Origin: an uncultured Agathobacter sp.
Lineage (GTDB): Bacteria; Bacillota; Clostridia; Lachnospirales; Lachnospiraceae
NCBI GenBank assembly: GCA_934365945.1
Contig: CAKRNE010000026.1
Coordinates: 1-27,472 of the forward strand
Reading direction: 5' to 3'
Length of the DNA stretch: 27,472 bases
In this document: positions 7,135 to 15,836 of the stretch, piece after piece
How the letters are laid out: every line of letters starts with the position of its first letter
Position numbering within the stretch: the stretch's first letter is position 1
Program-made: the position numbers and the translations under genes
The notes under the pieces: model-generated
Told to the model about the DNA's origin: nothing
What the model saw: the letters and a program-made list of their open reading frames with translations, nothing else
The model's database searches: none

Positions 7135-7878
7135 CTAAATTTGTTCCTCGTACCGAAGTCCTATCATTGTAAGCCCATGTGCCGGGGCTGTAGGACCGGC
7201 TGCTGACCTGTCTGTCGCGGCTATTATACTCTTCATCTCATCGGCAGGCATATCGCTTCCGCCTATCTTCACAAGCGTTCCTGCGATTATGCGCACCATA
7301 TTGTACAAAAAGCCGTTTCCTGTCACGCGTATTGTGATGATGTCACCGGTCTTTGACACCGTACAGTCATATATCGTGCGGACTGTGGTCTGTGCCTGCG
7401 AGTTTGCCGAGCAGAAGCTTGCAAAATCATGCTCTCCGATGAGATATTTTGCGGCCTCACTCATCTTTGCTGTGTCAAGCGGATAATGATAGAAATATGT
7501 GTCAAGCCTGCGTGTCGGATTTCTGAACCTTGCATTTAGTATGCGGTATTCATAGGTTTTGCGGCTCTTTGAGAAGCGCGGATGAAAATCATCGCTCACC
7601 TCACAGGAATCAACCACCACTATGTCCTCCGGCAGCTTCTGGTTCAGCGCATACGATATCTTTTCCGCCGGCATGCGGGTATTGGTGTCAAACATGCACA
7701 CATTTCCCAGCGAATGCACTCCCGCATCGGTGCGGCTTGCTCCTGTCACCTTTATATCCTCCTTTAACAGGCGGCTCAGGTGCTCGTTTAATACCTGCTC
7801 AATTGTGATGCCGTTTGGCTGTATCTGCCAGCCGCAGTAATTTGTGCCATCGTAGGCTACAATCATTTTTACACGCAT
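7135..7878 (-). CDS. truA: tRNA pseudouridine(38-40) synthase
   Basis: A 247-residue enzyme that isomerises uridines 38-40 in the tRNA anticodon arm. Family motifs: VAYDGTNYCGWQIQPN at the N-terminus; TGASRTDAGVHSLGN with the catalytic Asp of the (G)RTDAGVH motif (RTDAGVH here); YEYRI, HDFASFCS and FLYNMVRIIAGTLV toward the C-terminus. I chose the ATG at 7878, because CAGGAG lies 6 nt upstream; a start 24 nt earlier has no ribosome site. It follows ecfT by 35 nt, the same order as in Bacillus. Confidence 0.97.
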   Translation of the reverse strand: MRVKMIVAYDGTNYCGWQIQPNGITIEQVLNEHLSRLLKEDIKVTGASRTDAGVHSLGNVCMFDTNTRMPAEKISYALNQKLPEDIVVVDSCEVSDDFHPRFSKSRKTYEYRILNARFRNPTRRLDTYFYHYPLDTAKMSEAAKYLIGEHDFASFCSANSQAQTTVRTIYDCTVSKTGDIITIRVTGNGFLYNMVRIIAGTLVKIGGSDMPADEMKSIIAATDRSAAGPTAPAHGLTMIGLRYEEQI

Positions 7879-7913
7879 ATATCTCTCCTGTTTTGTCTGC
7901 ACTATCTATTTCA

Positions 7914-8747
7914 CTATCTGAAAATAAGATTGCCCAGATTCACCGGCAGAAAAATTCTAAGCACTATCACAACCGCTAAGAATGCAAATATGAAAAGATA
8001 TGCGATTTTATCATCCTTTTCATATACGAGCGGCTTCATCTTTGTCCTGCCCTCTCCACCATTGTAGCATCTGGCCTCCATGGCCATTGCGAGGTCATCC
8101 GCACGCCTGAATGCCGATACGAAAAGAGGCACTAAAAGAGGCACCATGCTCTTAGCTCTTTTTATGATATTTCCATGCTCAAAATCAGCTCCTCTTGCCA
8201 TCTGTGCTTTCATTATTTTGTCCGTCTCCTCAATAAGGATTGGAATAAAACGAAGCGCTATCGACATCATCATGGCTATCGCATGCACCGGAACATGTAT
8301 TTTGTTTAAAAAGCCCAGTGATTTCTCAAGACCGTCCGTGAGCTGGTTTGGTGTGGTGGTGAGTGTCATGAGCGAGGTTCCTATGATGAGCAGCACAAGT
8401 CGTATCATCATGGTTGCTGCATTTATCAGTCCGGTGTCCGAAATGTGCAGTATACCGTACTCCCAGATTGTGTACTCTCCCTGTGTGAAAAACACACTGA
8501 AGCAGGCTGTAAAAAGAAGCAGTATTATAATGGATTTGAGTCCCTTTACCATGAACTTAAAGGGTACCTTCGAAATCTTTATAACTGCTGCAAGTGCGGC
8601 AACTATAAACAGCACACCGGCTATTCCCTTATAGGAAAACAGCGCAATAATATATATAAGTGTTGCGAAAAGCTTTACTCTTGGGTCCAGTTTATGTATT
8701 GGCGACTGCGCCGGATAATACTGGCCTATGGTAATATCACGAATCAT
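7914..8747 (-). CDS. ecfT: ECF transporter transmembrane component T
   Basis: A 277-residue integral membrane protein, the coupling subunit of energy-coupling-factor vitamin/metal importers. The N-terminus has the family signature SPIHKLDPRVKL, followed by several hydrophobic helices. The two coupling-helix motifs are MARGAD and MEARCY; the second reads Ala-Arg-Cys instead of the commoner Ala-Arg-Gly. It lies downstream of both ATPase genes and upstream of truA. No substrate-binding S component is in the window, as expected for group II ECF systems whose S genes are scattered. The ATG at 8747 has AGGAAGG upstream. Confidence 0.96.
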   Translation of the reverse strand: MIRDITIGQYYPAQSPIHKLDPRVKLFATLIYIIALFSYKGIAGVLFIVAALAAVIKISKVPFKFMVKGLKSIIILLLFTACFSVFFTQGEYTIWEYGILHISDTGLINAATMMIRLVLLIIGTSLMTLTTTPNQLTDGLEKSLGFLNKIHVPVHAIAMMMSIALRFIPILIEETDKIMKAQMARGADFEHGNIIKRAKSMVPLLVPLFVSAFRRADDLAMAMEARCYNGGEGRTKMKPLVYEKDDKIAYLFIFAFLAVVIVLRIFLPVNLGNLIFR

Positions 8748-8796
8748 TTTTGTATTCCTTCCTCATGTTTTGTATCAAAATATCAGCATTTGTGAG

Positions 8797-9642
8797 CTAT
8801 TTAAAGGCTTTTAGTATTGAATCCCTCGCCTCCGCAACTGTCGTTGCCGAAAGGTCAACCGGTATACCCTTTTTCGCCAGATCATGCATCAGATATGTGA
8901 CCTGCGGTGCTGCAAGTCCGACTGCCTCAAGCTCCTTGTAGTGTGAGAATACCTCCTTCGGCACTCCGTCAAACATCACCTCTCCTGAATTCATGACAAT
9001 GATGCGGTCCACATACTCCGCAACATCCTCCATGCTGTGTGATACGAGTATGATTGTGATACCCAGATCCTTTTTCATCTGTAAAAGAAGCCCCAGTATC
9101 TCATCTCTGCCCGCAGGATCAAGTCCCGCTGTCGGCTCGTCGAGTATGAGTACGTCAGGGTGCATTGCAAGTACTCCTGCTATGGCTACACGTCTCTTCT
9201 GTCCTCCGGACAAATCAAACGGTGGCTGATAGTAGAGGTCCTCCGGAAAATGTACATTCTGCAGTGCCTCATAGGCTCTCAGCTCCACTGTTTTTCTATC
9301 GAAGCCCTGATTTTTCGGTCCAAAGCATACATCCTCAAAGTTGGTTGTCTCAAAAAGCTGATGCTCCGGATACTGGAACACCATTCCGACCTTGTGACGC
9401 AGCTTGCTTAAATCATAATCATTGTCATATATATCCTGTCCATTGTAGTATATATGACCGCTTGTCGCCTTCAAAAGGCCGTTCATATGCTGGATAAGTG
9501 TGGATTTTCCGGAACCGGTGTGACCGATTATTCCGATAAACTCTCCATCATTTATCTCAAGGCTTACATCCTTAAGTGCCTGCACCTTGTAGGCTGAGTC
9601 GGCACTGTAGCAATAGTTTATGTGATCTAGAATTATTGACAT
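8797..9642 (-). CDS. ecfA2: ECF transporter ATPase A2
   Basis: A 281-residue ABC ATPase of the ECF module. Walker A GHTGSGKST, Q-loop in FQYPEHQLF, signature LSGGQKRRVAIAG, Walker B VLILDEPTAGLDP, and the H-loop in VSHSMEDV are all intact. The FQYPEHQLFE block and the position as second ATPase gene identify it as A2, which pairs with EcfA1 and docks on EcfT. A GGGAG site precedes the ATG; the gap to ecfA1 is only 12 nt. Confidence 0.96.
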   Translation of the reverse strand: MSIILDHINYCYSADSAYKVQALKDVSLEINDGEFIGIIGHTGSGKSTLIQHMNGLLKATSGHIYYNGQDIYDNDYDLSKLRHKVGMVFQYPEHQLFETTNFEDVCFGPKNQGFDRKTVELRAYEALQNVHFPEDLYYQPPFDLSGGQKRRVAIAGVLAMHPDVLILDEPTAGLDPAGRDEILGLLLQMKKDLGITIILVSHSMEDVAEYVDRIIVMNSGEVMFDGVPKEVFSHYKELEAVGLAAPQVTYLMHDLAKKGIPVDLSATTVAEARDSILKAFK

Positions 9643-9654
9643 ATTTTCTCCCGC

Positions 9655-10512
9655 CTATCTGTTTTTCAGCGCAACAAGCGCATTTACAAGCTCTTCTCTC
9701 GTCAGGATTCCATCAGGGATATCAAGACCTGCCTTTTTGAGCTCATCGGCTACCAGTGTCACCTGCGGCACATCAAGCCTGTGCTCCTTCAGCTCGTCCA
9801 CCCTTGAAAAAATCTCACGCGGTGTGCCATCCATGACCACCTTGCCCTTTTCCATGACATAGACATGATCTGCATCGACCACCTCCTCCATGTAATGGGT
9901 GATGAGAATAATGGTCACGCCCTTTTTCTTATTGAGCTCATGGGCTGTGGCTATGACCTCCTTACGGCCGTTTGGATCAAGCATGGCTGTTGGCTCGTCA
10001 AATACTATGCATTTTGGCTCCATTGCCACGACTCCCGCGATTGCCACACGCTGCTTCTGTCCTCCGGAAAGCTTGTTCGGTGAATGTGTGCGGTACTTTG
10101 TCATACCGACAGCCCCTAGCGCATAGTCCACGCGCTGCCAGATTTCATCTGTCGGCACACCGATATTCTCAGGGCCAAAGCCCACATCCTCCTCCACGAC
10201 ATTGGCGATAATCTGATTGTCGGGATTCTGGAAAACCATGCCTGCACTTTTCCTGACAGGTATGACATTCTCTTCCTTTGACACATCCATGCCATCCACC
10301 CATATGGTGCCGTCACTCGGCGCCAGAAGTGCGTTGATATGCTTTGCAAGAGTTGATTTTCCCGAGCCATTGTGGCCGAGGATTGCAATAAACTGCCCCT
10401 CTTTTATGTCGAGGTTTACGTTGTCGAGTGCTGTAGTGATTGACTCTACATTGCCCTCCTCGTCTCTTCGTATAAATTCATGTACCAGTTTGCTTGTTTT
10501 AATTATGCCCAT
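9655..10512 (-). CDS. ecfA1: ECF transporter ATPase A1
   Basis: A 285-residue ABC ATPase, first gene of the ecfA1-ecfA2-ecfT-truA unit. Walker [11 protein letters not shown]-loop FQNPDNQI, signature [13 protein letters not shown], Walker [14 protein letters not shown] and H-loop ITHYMEEV are intact. The FQNPDNQ block is typical for EcfA1. In Bacillus this gene follows rplQ; here its upstream neighbour is trmL, so the order differs on this side. The ATG at 10512 has AGGA 7 nt upstream, and a plausible promoter precedes it. Confidence 0.96.
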   Translation of the reverse strand: MGIIKTSKLVHEFIRRDEEGNVESITTALDNVNLDIKEGQFIAILGHNGSGKSTLAKHINALLAPSDGTIWVDGMDVSKEENVIPVRKSAGMVFQNPDNQIIANVVEEDVGFGPENIGVPTDEIWQRVDYALGAVGMTKYRTHSPNKLSGGQKQRVAIAGVVAMEPKCIVFDEPTAMLDPNGRKEVIATAHELNKKKGVTIILITHYMEEVVDADHVYVMEKGKVVMDGTPREIFSRVDELKEHRLDVPQVTLVADELKKAGLDIPDGILTREELVNALVALKNR

Positions 10513-10531
10513 TTCTTTTTCCTAAAAATCT

Positions 10532-10561
10532 ACTGTATTTACAATAATCGTAACCCTTCAA
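10532..10561 (-). promoter_or_regulatory. Possible ecf operon promoter
   Basis: On the minus strand TTGAAG, 18 nt, TACAGT, about 20 nt before ecfA1. Moderate matches only. Confidence 0.35.
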
Positions 10562-10601
10562 GCTCAAAAAGCCACACACAATATGCGCTTTGCCGCTTAA
10601 T

Positions 10602-11105
10602 TTAGTCATCCCAGCTTAAGTGATGAAGCTCTCCCTCAAGCCTCATATGATCAAAATTGTTCTGTCTCAATGCCTCGTAGAGCACGATAGCTACTGAATT
10701 GGACAGATTAAGCGATCTTGTCTCACCTATCATCGGTATCCTGATGCACTCATCCGGATGCTCCTTTAGTATCTCCTCCGGAATGCCTGCACTTTCCTTG
10801 CCAAACATAATATAGCAGTCAGGCTCAAAATGAGCATCAGAGTACACATGTCTGCCCTTTGTTGTCGCATAATATATCTTTGCGCCCGGGTTTCTCTCAA
10901 GGAAATCCTCCCAGTCCACATATGTGGTGACATCCAGATCCTTCCAATAATCCATGCCGGCTCTCTTAAGTGCCTTCTCTGAAAGAGAGAATCCAAGCGG
11001 CTCTATAAGATGAAGCCTCGTGCCTGTCGCGACACAGGTTCTTCCGATATTTCCTGTATTTGCCGGAATTTCCGGCTCATGTAACACTATGTTCAGCTTT
11101 GCCAT
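10602..11105 (-). CDS. trmL: tRNA (cytidine/uridine-34 2'-O)-methyltransferase
   Basis: A 167-residue SPOUT-fold methyltransferase that 2'-O-methylates the wobble nucleotide of tRNA-Leu. The family blocks are all present: NIVLHEPEIPANTGNIGRTC at the N-terminus, YWKDLDV, IMFGKESAGIPEEIL, and the trefoil-knot cofactor site RIPMIGETRSLNLSNSVAI (in part). Length is normal for TrmL. I chose the ATG at 11105, which has AGGAG 6 nt upstream; the start 15 nt earlier has none. It follows the aminotransferase by about 20 nt and is probably the last gene of that operon. Confidence 0.95.
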   Translation of the reverse strand: MAKLNIVLHEPEIPANTGNIGRTCVATGTRLHLIEPLGFSLSEKALKRAGMDYWKDLDVTTYVDWEDFLERNPGAKIYYATTKGRHVYSDAHFEPDCYIMFGKESAGIPEEILKEHPDECIRIPMIGETRSLNLSNSVAIVLYEALRQNNFDHMRLEGELHHLSWDD

Positions 11106-11126
11106 TTTGTCTCCTGTCAATTTAAA

Positions 11127-12305
11127 CTATTTATTATCCATCCCGGCGCGAAGCTCTGTGACAAACTCCTCGATGCGACCGAGTGCCTCCTTTAAATCAT
11201 CAAGCGAATATGCATATGATATACGCAAAAAGCCCTCACCGCACTCTCCGAATGCAGTTCCCGGAACCACGGCAATCTTCTTGCTGTTTAGAAGCTTTGT
11301 GGCAAACTCGTCGGAGGTCATGCCAAACTCCTTGATGCTTGGGAACGCATAAAAGGCTCCGAAAGGCTCAAAGCACTTAAGCCCCATTTCCTTAAAGCGG
11401 TGAAGCACATAGCGTCTGCGGGCGTTGTACTCCTCCCTCATCTGCGCAACATCCTCATCACCGTTTTTCATAGCCTCGACAGCCGCGTACTGGCTCGTGG
11501 TCGGTGCGCACATGATTGCGAACTGATGAATCTTTAGCATCTGCTTTAGAATTGCCTCAGGTGCACATGCATATCCAAGCCTCCAGCCTGTCATGGCATA
11601 TGCCTTGGAAAATCCGTTTATGAGTACTGTGCGCTCCTTCATTCCCGGAAACGATGCTATAGATACATGCTTATCCACATATGTAAGCTCCGAATAAATC
11701 TCGTCACTTATCACAAACAGATCATGCTCCTTAACCACCTGAACGATTGCTTCAAGGTCTGCTTTTTCCATGATAGCGCCTGTCGGGTTATTAGGGAAAG
11801 GCATGATAAGTATCTTTGTCTTTGGTGTGATAACAGCCTCAAGCTCCTCGGCTGTCAGCCTGAAATCATTTTCCTCCTTAAGCTCCACAATCACAGGTGT
11901 GCCACCTGCCAGAACGGTACACGGTACATATGAAACATAGCTTGGCTGCGGGATAATCACCTCATCTCCCGGATCGAGCATGGCGCGCAGTGCGATGTCT
12001 ATTGCCTCGCTGCCACCGACAGTTACCATTATCTCTTTATTGTAATCATATGTCATGCCGTATCTTCTGTCGAGATATCTTGCAATCTCAAGCTTTAACT
12101 CCTTGAGTCCGGCATTTGAGGTGTAGAAGGTTCGTCCCTTTTCAAGGGAATATATGCCCTCGTCCCTGATATGCCACGGTGTGTCAAAATCAGGCTCTCC
12201 TACTCCGAGCGATATCGCATCCTTCATCTCGCTCACTATATCAAAAAACTTACGGATGCCCGACGGCTGGATAGACTTTATTGTGCTGGATAAAGGGTCT
12301 CTCAT
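11127..12305 (-). CDS. Class I PLP-dependent aminotransferase
   Basis: A 392-residue enzyme of the aspartate/alanine aminotransferase fold. Substrate-pocket GVGEPDFDTP near residue 35, PNNPTG (Asn173 by fold), the cofactor Asp201 in ISDEIYSEL, and the PLP lysine Lys234 in GFSKAYAMTGWRLGY; the terminal ISYA..L block contains the carboxylate-binding Arg. The gene is fused by a TAATG overlap to an Lrp/AsnC regulator. That pairing recalls alaR-alaT of Bacillus subtilis, so alanine transamination is a reasonable guess; the amino-acid substrate is not proven. Confidence 0.93.
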   Translation of the reverse strand: MRDPLSSTIKSIQPSGIRKFFDIVSEMKDAISLGVGEPDFDTPWHIRDEGIYSLEKGRTFYTSNAGLKELKLEIARYLDRRYGMTYDYNKEIMVTVGGSEAIDIALRAMLDPGDEVIIPQPSYVSYVPCTVLAGGTPVIVELKEENDFRLTAEELEAVITPKTKILIMPFPNNPTGAIMEKADLEAIVQVVKEHDLFVISDEIYSELTYVDKHVSIASFPGMKERTVLINGFSKAYAMTGWRLGYACAPEAILKQMLKIHQFAIMCAPTTSQYAAVEAMKNGDEDVAQMREEYNARRRYVLHRFKEMGLKCFEPFGAFYAFPSIKEFGMTSDEFATKLLNSKKIAVVPGTAFGECGEGFLRISYAYSLDDLKEALGRIEEFVTELRAGMDNK

Positions 12306-12787
12306 TATGACATAATTCCCCTTTCATCGGATTTGACAGGTGCCGCCATGATAGTTCCATGATCCTTGTATTTCTTCAGAATAAAGTTTGTCTTTGTTGA
12401 AAGCACCTGATCCAGTGTAGAAAGCTTATCTGTCACAAACTGTGATACCTCTCGCAGAGTCTTGCCCTCGAGTGTGACCATGAGGTCGAAGCCGCCTGAG
12501 ATAAGATATACCGACTTCACCTCAGGATAGTTGTATATACGCTCTGCAATCTTGTCGAAGCCCATGCCGCGCTGTGGTGTCACTCTGACCTCTATCATGG
12601 CTGTGACCTTCTCAAGGCCTGCCTTGTCCCAGTCAATCAGTGTGTGATATCCGCAGATGACATTCTCCTGCTCCATCGCAGCAATCTCGTTTGCCACACT
12701 TGCCTCATCCACGCCAAGCATGATTGCAAGCTCCTTCAGATTTATCCTGCTGTTTTTCTCTATAAATGTTAATATCTTTTCTCTCAT
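12305..12787 (-). CDS. Lrp/AsnC-family transcriptional regulator
   Basis: A 160-residue regulator. The N-terminal helix-turn-helix (about residues 12-45, INLKELAIMLGVDEASVANEI in part) is followed by a linker and the ligand-binding RAM domain (about 65-145) with the segment VYLISGGFDLMVTLEG. The closing residues (APVKSDERGIMS) are a short variable tail. Family members bind amino acids and form octamers. The stop codon overlaps the aminotransferase start by 1 nt (TAATG), so the two are coupled; it likely controls this operon in response to an amino acid. AGGAG precedes the ATG. Confidence 0.94.
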   Translation of the reverse strand: MREKILTFIEKNSRINLKELAIMLGVDEASVANEIAAMEQENVICGYHTLIDWDKAGLEKVTAMIEVRVTPQRGMGFDKIAERIYNYPEVKSVYLISGGFDLMVTLEGKTLREVSQFVTDKLSTLDQVLSTKTNFILKKYKDHGTIMAAPVKSDERGIMS

Positions 12788-12814
12788 GATATATATTCTC
12801 CTGATTCAAATATA

Positions 12815-13816
12815 TTAGCCTAAAACCTTGTATATCTCGTCAGTCTGGGCAGTCTCCAAAAACCGTCTCTCCTCGCCTGAAATCAGCACTCTGTCGTTGG
12901 AATCGGTTGTGGCACCGACTATAACAGCGTTTTGGCCTGTTTTCTCAAGCTCCCTGACCACGCGGCTGCCATCTGTAGCTGCAATTATCAGACTTCCTCC
13001 TGACAAAAGCTTATACGGGTTTATGTCAAAAAATTCACTTATTTCAATCGTATCCTGCCTGATAGGGAGCTTCTTTAAATCGATGTCAAGACCAATTCCC
13101 GAAGCCTCTGCCATATCCCAGAGTGCTCCAAAGATGCCTCCCTGCGAAGCGTCATGGATTGCCGCCACACCGGCGCCAATCGCGGATGCGGCCTCCCTTG
13201 CAGTGGAAATATGGTCTATATATGCTGCTGATTTATCTATAAATGCCTTGGAAAATCTCGTTTCAAGCTCGGCTCTTTTCTCATTTGCCAAAATTGCGGT
13301 GCCCTCAAGCCCCACATAGCCTGTCACGATTATGTCCATGCCCGGTGCTGCTGCCGATGATGGTGTAAGCGCCTTTTCATAGGCCTCACCTATTGCTGTG
13401 ACTGTCACCACGATATTCTTCACTGCACGGCTCACCTGTGTATGCCCGCCAAGCACCACAATGCCTGCTTCCTCACACACAGCATCAATCGCTCTCACGG
13501 TCTCACGAAGCCTTGCCTCGTTTTCTGTGGTAGGTACAAGCAGTGCCAGCTCTATCCCAACAGGGCTTGCTCCCATGGCATAAATATTGTTCAATGCATC
13601 ATAAACCGCACAGCTGGCACACACATGCCGGTCTGAGACATCCAGTGTGAACGTCTGGGTAGCAGTAACTAACTTGGTTTGGTCGCCTGCCTGCATGGAA
13701 ATCACCGCACCGTCCTCACCTACTGCCGGTTTAAGAAGTACTCTGTCGCTTTTGGTATGAAGTTGTTTTAAGACAGAGCGCTTTAAAACCGACTCTGATA
13801 TTTTACCGTTTTTCAT
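12815..13816 (-). CDS. HypE-like AIR-synthase-fold protein
   Basis: A 333-residue protein of the PurM/HypE/ThiL ATP-binding fold. The N-terminal domain has VGEDGAVISM and a VCASCAVYDALNNIYAMG segment (in part) where ThiL/HypE bind ATP; the middle has VLGGHTQVS; the C-terminal domain has IHDASQGGIFGALWDMAEAS and LLSGGSLIIAA. The C-terminus ends at EIYKVLG and lacks the terminal Cys that HypE uses to carry the carbamoyl group. No other hyp genes are nearby, so hydrogenase maturation is unlikely. It heads the regulator-aminotransferase-trmL unit. The true reaction is unknown. Confidence 0.85.
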   Translation of the reverse strand: MKNGKISESVLKRSVLKQLHTKSDRVLLKPAVGEDGAVISMQAGDQTKLVTATQTFTLDVSDRHVCASCAVYDALNNIYAMGASPVGIELALLVPTTENEARLRETVRAIDAVCEEAGIVVLGGHTQVSRAVKNIVVTVTAIGEAYEKALTPSSAAAPGMDIIVTGYVGLEGTAILANEKRAELETRFSKAFIDKSAAYIDHISTAREAASAIGAGVAAIHDASQGGIFGALWDMAEASGIGLDIDLKKLPIRQDTIEISEFFDINPYKLLSGGSLIIAATDGSRVVRELEKTGQNAVIVGATTDSNDRVLISGEERRFLETAQTDEIYKVLG

Positions 13817-13846
13817 GTGTTTTCCTGTTCTTAATTATAATATGAT

Positions 13847-13876
13847 ATGAGGGTCAAAAGGTATTTTGCCCCTCAT
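13847..13876. other. Strong hairpin between VanW-type gene and HypE-like gene
   Basis: ATGAGGGTCAAAA and TTTTGCCCCTCAT form a 13-bp stem with one mismatch and a 4-nt loop. It is 34 nt after the VanW-type stop. No T-run follows on the minus strand, so it could be a weak terminator or an mRNA stabiliser. A TATAAT box at 13834-13839 just after it may serve the HypE-like operon. Confidence 0.55.
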
Positions 13877-13910
13877 TTATGATTAATCAGAAACAGCTGC
13901 CTGCGGGCAT

Positions 13911-15563
13911 TTACTGCGTCTGTGCTCCTTGTGTCTGCCCTGCTGCATTCGGATCTGTAGTCTGCGTGCCCTGTGTCTGTCCTGCCGCATTCGGGTCTGT
14001 CGGCTGTGTCTGCGCGCCCTGTGTCTGCCCTGCCGCATTCGGGTCCTGTGTCTGAGTCTGTGCTGCCTGAGCTGCTTGAGCCTGAGCCTGAGCCGCCTGA
14101 ACCGCTGCTGCCGCAGATGACGCAATGGATTTAACCGAGCCCTCATCATTAGCCGCTGCCGCTGCCTGAAGCTGCGCAACAACCTCCGCTGATGCTCCTC
14201 CTGTACCTACCGTCACGATTTTCGGTGATGACTTGTACTTGCTGTTGTTGAATACCTCATCACTCTGCACTATACCATCAACTGTGACCGTCTTCCAGAG
14301 CCTTGCTGTAAGTCCCTTGTGCGCAGACTGCTCAGTGTGGAAATATCCAACCGGATGACCGGCATCAAAATTAAACTGCGTAGCCGGATTCTCCTCGGAA
14401 AGTGTCTCACTCCTAAAGGAAATTTCCCTGTTTGCAGGCCTCGTCTCCACTCCATATACATTGAAGGTGATGACGCCACCACTGCAATAACCCTCTATAT
14501 ACACCGGATTGTCCAGATTATTTTTAAACCTAAGATCCTTGTAGGTTCCCGCAATTGCCGCATCGTCAGATGGCTTTACGTAGCTTACTATCATGGAATG
14601 GTTGTAGCGCTGCACTATGTCGAGCTCAGCCCTTATAACCGCATTGTATAGCGTGGTCGCAACCTGACACACACCTCCACCTACCGAGTCAACTACCTGA
14701 CCGTTCTCATATGCGCCTGCTATCTGATAGCCGTTGTCAGTTGTGATAGGGCTGATAGCCTCGTAAACCGAGAACTGCTCACCCGGATATATGACACTGC
14801 CGTTTATCAGGCTGCATGCATTCTTTACATTGGCTGCACGTCCTGCTGCCGAGCTGCTGAAATCCGTAGAAAAGCCACCCAGATTATCCTTAATCTTTGA
14901 GAGCTCTTCCTTTGAGCCCCTCGGCTGAACCGTATTTGTGACCAGCTCTATCTCATTCGCCGAACCATCCCAGCTATTCTGCAAGAAGTCATTTATGGCA
15001 TAGACGGATTTTACCACATCCACCTCTTTGCCTTCCTGTCCCGGGACAAAATCGAAGCTGGCGCCGTTTCTCTGCAGCGAATTGTCAACTGCCTTGATAT
15101 TGAGCTCGTCACTCTTGTCATAAATCAGCCTTGCGGTCTTTTGTTTATCAACCGACAGATACATATTGACGGCAACATTGCCCTTTTTGAGCTCCTCCGA
15201 CTCCACAAATCTGTCAATCAGACTGCCCTCATGGCACACTGACATAGCCTCGTCCACCGCCGCATCAGTGTCCGCCGAAACAGACATTTCCTGTGCGGTT
15301 GCGTCAAATGAACTATTGGCGCCCTTCAATGAAAAGGAAGTGTCCTTGATGCTGTCAACATAGGCATCAACTGCTTTTTTTGCCTCTTCCTTTGTCATAC
15401 CGCCTACATCAACACTGCCTATGCACACACCCTCTGTAATTGTCTGTGCCTTTGCCTTCTTTGTTCCTGACGAACCGCTTGCATATACACATCCCATGCC
15501 CGATGCTGCAACAAGCACAAATGCCATTGTACCCAGTAATAATGCTTTTTTATTAATCTTCAT
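13911..15563 (-). CDS. VanW-domain exported cell-wall protein with repeat tail
   Basis: About 550 residues. A signal peptide (MKINKKALLLGTMAFVLVAA, then a cut near VYA) is followed by a peptidoglycan-binding-4-like region (about 40-210), then the VanW domain with NVKNACSLINGSVIYPGEQFS (in part), GGGVCQVATTLYNAV and NHSMIVSYVKPSDDAAI. VanW proteins are exported by clostridia and linked to the cell wall; the YoaR-like architecture fits. The last 90 residues are an Ala/Gln/Thr-rich linker ending in three near-identical DPNAAGQTQG repeats. I chose the ATG at 15563 (AAGGAAG upstream); a TTG 27 nt earlier lacks a good site. No sortase signal is visible. Confidence 0.9.
   Translation of the reverse strand: MKINKKALLLGTMAFVLVAASGMGCVYASGSSGTKKAKAQTITEGVCIGSVDVGGMTKEEAKKAVDAYVDSIKDTSFSLKGANSSFDATAQEMSVSADTDAAVDEAMSVCHEGSLIDRFVESEELKKGNVAVNMYLSVDKQKTARLIYDKSDELNIKAVDNSLQRNGASFDFVPGQEGKEVDVVKSVYAINDFLQNSWDGSANEIELVTNTVQPRGSKEELSKIKDNLGGFSTDFSSSAAGRAANVKNACSLINGSVIYPGEQFSVYEAISPITTDNGYQIAGAYENGQVVDSVGGGVCQVATTLYNAVIRAELDIVQRYNHSMIVSYVKPSDDAAIAGTYKDLRFKNNLDNPVYIEGYCSGGVITFNVYGVETRPANREISFRSETLSEENPATQFNFDAGHPVGYFHTEQSAHKGLTARLWKTVTVDGIVQSDEVFNNSKYKSSPKIVTVGTGGASAEVVAQLQAAAAANDEGSVKSIASSAAAAVQAAQAQAQAAQAAQTQTQDPNAAGQTQGAQTQPTDPNAAGQTQGTQTTDPNAAGQTQGAQTQ
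13914..14045 (-). repeat. Three in-frame repeats in the VanW-type C-terminal tail
   Basis: Three units of 14-16 codons, each starting DPNAAGQTQG and ending AQTQ, TQTT or AQTQPT, follow one another without gaps. The DNA units share TGCATTCGG/GCCGCATTCGG-type cores with third-base changes, so copy number may vary among strains. Confidence 0.85.
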
Positions 15564-15666
15564 TTCCGCTTCCTTTTCCTTGGGCTGCAAAAAGCGCCCC
15601 TGTCATCGCTTAACTGAATTGCATTTTATATCATATTATCATATTTTTTTCATATTTCAAGAAAAG

Positions 15667-15771
15667 CTATACAAGACTTGACACAAATGTTGTCACAAGC
15701 ATCGCTGCTATAACCACTATTATCACTATAGCAACCACCTTCTGATTTCTTTTTTTATTAAAATCGTACAT
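15667..15771 (-). CDS. 34-residue single-pass membrane microprotein
   Basis: A short open frame with ATG at 15771 and TAG at 15667-15669. The AGAGGTG ribosome site lies about 6 nt upstream. The product is MYDFNKKRNQKVVA, then about 18 hydrophobic residues (IVIIVVIAAMLVTTFV) and a short tail SSLV: basic head, single helix. This is the layout of the DUF4044/Prli42 class of tiny Firmicutes membrane proteins (Prli42 anchors the stressosome in Listeria), but the sequence match is by eye and the function is not shown. It lies upstream of the VanW-type gene on the same strand and is divergent from the next plus-strand gene. Confidence 0.7.
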   Translation of the reverse strand: MYDFNKKRNQKVVAIVIIVVIAAMLVTTFVSSLV

Positions 15772-15775
15772 ACTA

Positions 15776-15804
15776 TTCACCTCTGTCCAAAAATGAGTTA
15801 TACT
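15776..15804 (+). promoter_or_regulatory. Possible promoter for the plus-strand membrane protein
   Basis: TTCACC, 17 nt, TATACT, about 33 nt before the ATG. The -10 is good and the -35 weak. Confidence 0.35.
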
Positions 15805-15836
15805 ATTTTCATATATGAGAAAGGATTTTCCAACAT

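Noticed and set aside
7530..11352. Many plus-strand open frames of 60-180 codons opposite truA, the ecf genes and trmL
   Set aside because: They are antisense shadows of well-recognised genes and have no ribosome sites or family motifs.
12815..13816. Hydrogenase maturation HypE or thiamine-phosphate kinase assignment
   Set aside because: The terminal Cys of HypE is missing, and there are no hyp or thi genes nearby, so only the fold is called.
13883..14182. 99-codon Arg-rich minus-strand frame over the VanW-type tail
   Set aside because: It is the out-of-frame reading of the DPNAAGQTQG repeats; the Arg/His richness is an artefact of the repeat.
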